DNA of 64,000 bases from Anoplopoma fimbria. Its lineage: Eukaryota; Chordata; Actinopteri; Perciformes; Anoplopomatidae. Both the position numbers and the translations under genes were made by a program. The notes below the pieces were generated by a model that saw only the letters and a list, made by a program, of their open reading frames with translations, was not told where the DNA came from and did no database searches. This document shows positions 56,201 to 64,000 of the stretch, piece by piece; positions within the stretch are counted from its first letter, which is position 1, and each line of letters starts with the position of its first letter. The stretch is taken from NCBI RefSeq assembly GCF_027596085.1, contig NC_072469.1:21252781-21316780 (forward strand), read 5' to 3'.

Positions 56201-59200
56201 GGGAACATATATATCTGCAAGCCCATTCCTGCTGCTGACATATTACTGCCATGAGCTTCTTTCTGCTCTGAGGCATGGTGTGGCTTTAGAAGACAGAAGA
56301 GGGAAAAACAATGGAGAGATCCCTTCCTTCACTGCAGATATATCTCCCCTCAGATATATACTGACAATGGCAATTTAAGGTACAGTCCAACTACTTTGAT
56401 GTCAAACACAAGAAAACATGCCTAATGGGAAGAATCTGTGTCAAGGAGATGAACGGCAGAAACCTTTACATTTGCTAAAGTTGTAAAAACAAAGTCTGCT
56501 CATGAGTTATACTAGCACTTTATTTCAGTGTTAAAAAAGGCTGTCCATTGAGTAAAACCAGGATGATATGCTGGTGCTTATCCAAGTGTTCCCCCTGAAC
56601 ATATTTTATTGAGTGATGATAGCATTAAATTCTAAAGACAGACATTTTGCATCAAAGACCGGCTACATTTTGAGGAATTCGCGGTTTGTAGATTCTTTAA
56701 ACCTAATGGCACATTTTTTTTAAAAGGAAGGCTGCAATGCTTTGTTTAAATCTGTGCTGTCCCTTTTACAATTTTACAGCATAAATCAATTCACATGCAT
56801 GTACATTAAAATAACTCCTCTAAACTCTGTATACTTTGAGCACACCACCAACATTTGTGGCAATTCCAACCAGGGACTTTGTTACATGCCAAACCCCTTT
56901 CTCCCAATGTTAACTGTTTGTATCTACACGAAGATAAGGAAAAAATGCAATAGAAATATAATATATGTATGCATAAAAGTAGTGCAAATAAATTAATCTT
57001 CAGATCTTAAGAAAGAACATAAAGAAATCTGTGTCAAAACATCACTGAGGTGCATAAAACATCACTCGCCAAACCTCCAACTGAATATATCCTGTGCATT
57101 AACATTTACCATTCAGTTATGTCATATAAAAAAAAAAAAAAGGAATATAAAAAGGAAACATATTATCCTGTTTACAGGTACATTAGAGTCCAAAATGCTC
57201 AAGAATCATACCTGTTTCATGGCTTCAGACAACAAGCAATGTAGAGTACATGGACAAGTACAGGAAGTCTAGGTCGAGAAATGACAGGCTAATAAAGATT
57301 ATTCAATTATGTCTTTAAACAGAGACACGTAAAAGAGGAAATGACAGCCTGCAAAGAGGGAATCCAATAACTTCAGGCATCTCCTGATCTTATCAGCAGG
57401 TCTCAGACACTCTACGTAGCCGGTATCTTCAGTCACACAGACGTTAAAACTAGGAAGTTAATGATTAACCGTTTAAACGACAAGTGGAAACAATAATGTT
57501 TTGAGTGACACTTAAAAAAAGCGCACTAAAATAACGATGGCCTGTCCACATTGAAGATCATCCCACCTTAAGTGAGTCTGGGCCAAAGCTGACTCCAACT
57601 TCTGGGCTAGAATTGGGTCTTGGGGACCTACTGGGAAAACGCCTACATGTGTCCACAGCAATGCACACAACATCGTGGCTGCTATCTCTTCCAGACACGT
57701 GAACTGGAGACTCTGTTGCCTGTTTTGAGGCTACACTGCAGCTACAAATTGATGGATTTAACCTGTTTGTGCATTGGGATATTGTAGCAGATGGGCGGCT
57801 TTCTAGGCCCTTCAACCACAGCCCCCCTGCAGGCAAGGCACTAATCTTGCCGGTTAGTATTATTAACAGATATTCACTTACACCTGCATGTTTGCTCTTC
57901 TCTCCGTTATTGCTCTTCCTCTTCTAAATACGAGTACAGCTTTGAGGATTATAAAAATGATGCCAATTCATTAAATATGACCTTATGTCACATTTCCTTA
58001 CAGTGTTTTCGACTTAACAACAGCACAAACAGCAGTTGTATGAACTTGTTGCTGCTTGCCGGGTTATTAAGAACAATGAGGTATTTCCACATTCATACGT
58101 AGACCACTTTAGCAGCTTAAACTAATTAAAAAGTTCCGTGGGGCTTAAGTCGTGCCAAATGCATTGGGTTCCAAAGCTGTGAATGGAGAATGTGATAGTA
58201 ACACACAGAAGGAACCTTAAGAAAGATCTCAAACCTCAAATCATTATATGGACAACTTCAGCTTATGCAGACAGTCTATGTAAGTCACAATGTATAAAGA
58301 CTTAACACCTACCAAAAATAACCCTTGAATGCTCAATTAATGTTTTTTCCATTCACATTTTCACTACAAGAGACAAGGGGGATTTCAGTTGTGTGAGGAA
58401 TTTGGGTTTAATGGTCACTCCCTCAGGATCCATAGGGGCATAACAGTTTATTTTAGCACATTCTCTAGGGACTAACCTCTAACCTACAGCTCAGACAGAC
58501 ATAAATCCAATTTGAGTACATACTGAACTATCAAAAAAACAAACAACACATTTAGCACAAGGTACATAGGTGCCACACATCAGTGGGTCAATCAGCCCAA
58601 CGGGATGCCATCCATCTTTACGCCCAGACTTTACAGAGAATAAAAGCACAGTCACTTAAACATTCCTGGCTGCTCAACAAGGTATTCAGAACTTCAAGTC
58701 AAGCATGTTTCTCACATTATTAAATGAAGTCTGTTTTTCCAAGAAGGCCCTTTAGCGCAGACAGCAATAGAGAAATATGCAGAAAAAGTCTGACCCTTAA
58801 AACACAGAGCTATATTTAGAATGGACAGGTGACGTAGAGTTTTGGGGACAAGTTCCCCTCAAAGCAGACAACAGCAGAAGCTCTGTTGGTGCTGTAGTAG
58901 GGATATGAGTCTGAATGGTCTGGTGCCTCATTCCCAACAGGACAAAGCACAGGGGAAGAGAACAGTAAAGCCCTGAGGAGTCTCCTGTGATGACTCTTTT
59001 CTCACCTAGCTAGACTGTCCCAGCCAGGTCAGGTCTGCTCCAAAAGACAAACCACTGAATCAACTGATTAGCATTTTATGGTCTGGAGTTGTAAGGAAGG
59101 TGCAACACAGAACATGGGGGGAGGTGGAGAAGAGGGCGGGTGAGAGGAAGTGAGGGCTCTGACTTGAGATACAGCAATGACAGTGATTGTCATTCATACT

Positions 59201-60260
59201 GTTGTAAATGAATGTAAACGGATGCTAAAGGAGTCATTATTCACAAAGGAACTTGTTGTTGATCATCCAAGGGCCAGGTAAATATTAGTTAAGGAAACTG
59301 AACAAAATATGTAAAGTTGGCTTAAAATACTACAGCTGGAACGACTCAAGCTGATTTGCAGACTGCCAAGGAAACAATTCCTAACACATTAGAAATGCCA
59401 AGTTGGACCCAGCACCTGTTGAATGAAGTCACCATTAATAAAAAGACACATTTCAGCAATTTCAGGGTCCATCAAAAGACTCCCTCGCAGTAAAGTGGTA
59501 AACAAAATATTCAGCAAAGTGAAGGACAAATGCTGGAAAAGAAAATGAAAAAGGGCACTCACAAAATTCACCAGGCCTGGTAGGTATTTTTACAATGATA
59601 TATATCCTGAATCTAAAAAGACACAAATCTGGTACCTACTAGCTACAGAGCAAACTCATTTCCTTTGTTAATGAGCATGTGCATATAGTAAAAAAACAAA
59701 AACAATCATTAAGGATTACTCTCAGTGTTAAGTCATCAGGTCACATGTTATCATTTAACATCTTAATGTTAAATTGTTTTACAGGAGCATTGTCACGTTG
59801 ATAAAACCAGATCAGTGTTTTTATAATTACCATTATTATTACATTTTAAACTAACAGTGTGTGGTGTTATCCATAAAAGACCAAGAAGATAAGAGAAAGT
59901 CAATATTTTGTTAATAATTCGAATAAAATGGAAAATCCCATGATTAATGGCCTTGCATCCAGCTCTCGTTTATAGTTTTGTGATAGAAAATGAAAACAAA
60001 AATGTAGACAAAGTGCCAATGTTTACATTAACTGAAAAAACATTTTATAAAACAGGCAGCTCAAATCAAGCAACCGGATCGGTACATAGACATGATATAA
60101 TAACCACATACCACCGCTTTGACGTCAATTCCTTTAGCACTTAGCAGTATCACTCCGCCTTTTGACTTTAGATGTTTAAATACAGAAAGTGTATGAAACC
60201 AAAATAGTCACAAATTCTGTCATTGTGTTACTTATGGATGCATTTATAGTAAAAAAAAAA

Positions 60261-60328
60261 ATGATTCCCCTTTAGCTGGGGACCCTCTCAAGGACCCCTC
60301 CTCCCTGGACCCCACTTTAAAAAACACT
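60261..60328. mobile_element. possible hAT-type transposon terminus
   Basis: On the minus strand the sequence reads AGTGTTTTTTAAAGTGGGGT and then CCAGGGAGG, close to the CAGTGGTTCTCAAAGTGGGG type of hAT terminal inverted repeat (from memory). The body would extend toward lower coordinates, but I find no second end, so this is a fragment or a chance likeness. Confidence 0.35.
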
Positions 60329-61688
60329 ATATATGCAAGGAAGCAAGAATGCTGCAGAAATACACTAACCGTAAATCAGAACTATCTGATGCGGGTCTTG
60401 ACAAGACAGAGATTATGGCCGTAAGGCCAAAAGTGTGAGATATCTCTACAGAGTTTTTTAAACCGAAACTCGGGACCAGAGAAATTGGAGCAACATCATC
60501 ACGACTCCATGCAACACACCTCCACCCACTGAAAAAAGGCAAGCCTACTACAAGCAGTTATCAGAGTCTGACACTAAACCGTATTTCAGTGGTTGCACAA
60601 TAATTGGCAACACATATATATTTAAATAAATATTCAAAAAATGATATCAATATAATGTCTGTTATAAAAAAAATATATATAATATATAATAGATGGTAGT
60701 GTCGACCCATGGCAACTGACTTGGTATGTGCAGCCAGCCAGCCTATTTGATAAAGAACATAATTATTTATAAATAAAAAATGGTTTAAATTGGAATCGGT
60801 CAATAACTCCCATATTGCCAAACTTTATTATTTATAAAAGCAGTAGCTCACTTCAGGCCATGATATGTTGTGATTCTATCACAGCTACAGTATGGAGCGT
60901 TGTTGGGCCCAGCGTAGAGCTTCTGCTGTAATATTCCTGTTAAACATTGAAGGCTGGATGAAACGACAGAGATTTGGTGCACAGCTTTGTAAGAAAATAT
61001 TTCTTCAGGTGTTTCAAACTTGTCATTTATAGTTTTCATATAAAAGTGTCCTGTCCTCCCATGGCTATAAAACCATGAATCTATTACATTCAAAATATTT
61101 TGGATAGGTTACTATTGGCTCTCAAAAGCCAAATACGAAGTCACTCGTTTTATTTTGAAGGCTTGTTCACAGTCAACAGAAAATGGCTGTTAAAAGATAC
61201 TTTATCAATACACATATTGTACTTTTTACAGAACTTATCAAAACCAAAACCAACAAAGAAAGCAGTTAAACATTGACCTGACTTCCTTTTCCATTGCTAC
61301 CACCTGTGCATACAGCTTAAAAATGTTGTACTCGATAAGACACACAGGCACTCTCTCAGCCGATCTGAGGAGGTGGTGTTTGTATAAATCTAGGAGGACA
61401 AGTCTCTGTTGATCCCACCACACCCACTGGTTTCCTCTGTGAAGGGCCTGGAAGGTAAATAACAGCAGGACAGAGATCATTCTTACTGCAATGCTCCTTG
61501 ACCGCAAATGCAAACACACAAAAACACACACACAAGTATAAACCCCGCAACGTGTACGGCCTGTATCCACTCTGCCTCCCATCCTCTGACTTTCTCATCA
61601 CCTTCCCCCGCACAATCTGACTTCCTCCATTTCACAAGCCTTGTTAACAAAACACACCAAACGCTAACATTGCATAACCCAATCGGCG

Positions 61689-61812
<124 letters not shown>

Positions 61813-61981
61813 ATGAGAGAGAAAAATATGCAAGTGCTCCCAAAGCACTGATTGAAGCATCCACAAATTTGCTTATCATTCAATAATCTGTCACTGAATT
61901 TTTTTCCTCCCTCCTCGCCCACATTCCCGTCTTCTCCTTCACTTTCTTGGCCAACAGGTCCTTCCATCTGTTAGCCAGCTG

Positions 61982-62011
61982 GTGGAGGAGGAGGAGGAGG
62001 GGGGGGGGGAA
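61982..62011. repeat. GGA run joined to a G homopolymer
   Basis: GGTGGAGGAGGAGGAGGAGG, followed by about nine more G. A candidate G-quadruplex-forming tract. Confidence 0.9.
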
Positions 62012-64000
62012 TGGAGGCGGGGGCTGCTCCACCCGGCAGTTTTGTTACTCTCAACAGTCTGACTTTCTCCCACTGACTGTAATGACTCTTCTGTGGGTCT
62101 CATTAAGGTCTGACCCAGTGCTGGGTTCACCTCCCCGCATGATGTCACAACCAGGCCACAAACAAATCACCGCCATAATGTTGATCTGTATAGCAACATA
62201 ACTTTTGTGTCACCAGGCAAAAAAAATCACCAACTACTGTATGAAAATAAAGGAGCTGGACCTTTTTTCTGATTTCACTGCAGAAATTATAAGTGGAACA
62301 CATCACCACATAGTTTTGTGTTAAAGGCATTACCAGTAGTGTGACTTGAAATGGGTCTGATACAAGCATCCGATCTGATTAAGCTCTCCTCCAACGCCAG
62401 AGTAAGCAACAGTGTCCCGCTTAATGGTGTGTCCAAATGTGTCAGTCATCGGTCTTTTCTCTTCACTCACTCTCCTCTCTGCCTCTCCTCTGACAGACAG
62501 GTTCAGGGCAGGAACGGGTTCGACAACATGTAACCCGACCTCGCCCAGCGCCCGCTCTCGCTCTCTAATGATCTTGGCGTCACTCCCATTCCCAGTGTTG
62601 ATTTAACCTGATGTTAATGTGCCCATTCTGCACTTCTGAGACCAAGTTGTGTTCCACTAGGTCTAATGTACAACAAGCCTCTGACACCTCTGCTCTCAAC
62701 CGGGGTTTTTAAGTAGCACTATCTTCAAAGAGAAATAAATGCGTTTTGACTGTTTTTCTTTTCACAATGGGCAAGACACATACTGTATGTAGGCATCATT
62801 CCTGTTACCCTGGCAACCTGAGAATGTGCTATTGGTTTTTTAAAACCTTTAGTTTCTCTATACAATAATAGATGCTAGTATTTATATTACAGCATCTCTT
62901 GCTCAAAGTTAAAGCCCGCCTAAGGTTCACATCCCAAGCAAACTGAAACTGGCTACGACTGTTTATAGCCGTCATTACATTTCATTCAATGTCCATCTAA
63001 AGAAACTAGCTATTCTCTGCTATTCCCTGATGGTTATAAGTCATTCCACACTAAATAACCCCTGCCAAACTCAAATCAACTACCATTGTACACTGAAAGG
63101 GATCATTCTTTTGCATTAACATTAGGTGCATTAAGATGCACCCATGAAATGGATACGGTGTATAAAATTGCAAATAATCAAACAAATGCATAAATGTGAT
63201 AAAAAAGAAGAGTTGGTGAAAATGATCAAAAAGCCAAAGACACCATCAACTGAAAACTTGTTGTTCAAATCACACTTCTAATACTGCAGACAATATAGTG
63301 TAGTGAGAATGATAATGGGAGCTCGCTTAGTTGCTCATTCCGTCCAACCTGCACGTTACCAAAAGCAGTTCCAGACCTGTATTACCATGGAAACCTCTTG
63401 ACCTTTTAACCGCTTGTCGTGCTACACCTGTCAGCAACTCACAACTGCACCGTGTGATCCCCTCCACCCAACCATCCACCCCCATTCTACCTCTTTTACA
63501 AGGTTGTGAAATACGTAAACTCCTTCAACTAGTGCAACAACTCACCCACAATGAGGAATGGGATTTACTGTATTATCTCATTGTCAACACCAACAGAGCT
63601 AGTGATTTAAACTACAGTTTGTGCCTTTGGTAAACTACATATGAGGTTTAAATCAAAAAGGAGAAGTCCCATCCGTACCTGACACTGTATAAATTGGTGT
63701 AACTTGCACCAGACCGCTGCTTCTGTGTGTATGTGTGTCCTTTGAAAGCCAAGCTTGAAAAATGACTCACAACAAATCCACATTTTCTCTCCTGTACAAC
63801 CCACCTTATCATGGAAAAGAGAACTTTGTGACCCTTGGAGCAATGCTGTCTGGATCATTTAGCTTCTGGCCGGGTTTCAAATAGCAAATTGGTCCCAGGC
63901 ACAAGGCCAGAGGACATGCGAATGACTAGCACCTACTGTATGGAGCGCGCTACGTCCTACCAGAAATTTCTTCTGTTGATTTTTCACCTCAGAGGATGAC

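Noticed and set aside
62460..62620. Plus-strand pyrimidine tract and CAG that look like a splice acceptor
   Set aside because: The downstream frame is short and unrecognised; one acceptor-like site is not enough to call an exon.

Overview
The window is vertebrate nuclear DNA, almost certainly from a teleost fish. It shows short introns (several of 100-160 bases) with GT-AG borders, seven long (AC)n/(GT)n microsatellites, and relics of transposable elements typical of fish. It contains no bacterial-style operons, CRISPR arrays or viral genes.

The only gene I can support is on the minus strand: sulf1, an extracellular heparan sulfate 6-O-endosulfatase. Reading from high to low coordinates, 15 coding exons lie between 15594 and position 1. 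All 14 introns have GT-AG ends and every exon-exon phase closes, giving one uninterrupted frame of 748 residues. The product runs from a signal peptide, through the sulfatase catalytic domain (metal-binding DD at 52-53, formylglycine motif C88-C-P-S-R, DHG at 317-319), into the basic hydrophilic domain. The gene leaves the window at base 1, soon after the start of the C-terminal sulfatase-like part; from memory of human SULF1 (about 871 residues), roughly the last 120 residues lie outside. I call sulf1 rather than sulf2 because segments around residues 535-550 and 614-660 match SULF1 as I remember it.

Layout: 1-2502 holds seven close-set exons for the hydrophilic domain; 4556-8276 holds five exons for the end of the catalytic domain and the start of the hydrophilic domain; 11099-15594 holds the signal peptide and catalytic core. 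From about 15720 to 64000 I find no convincing coding exon. This stretch is presumably upstream 5' untranslated exons, introns, promoter and intergenic DNA of sulf1. It contains most of the microsatellites, a 560-bp pogo/Tigger-like non-autonomous transposon with a broken DNA-binding-domain relic (52674-53233), fragments of other repeats, and unproven candidates for a 5' untranslated exon and regulatory sites.

I did not find a clearly new biological system. The items most worth a second look are the transposon relic, the CA repeat filling the intron next to the 97-base exon, two symmetric in-frame skippable exons, the ambiguous 5' border of the start exon, and an unassigned ORF with splice-like borders near 57.7 kb.
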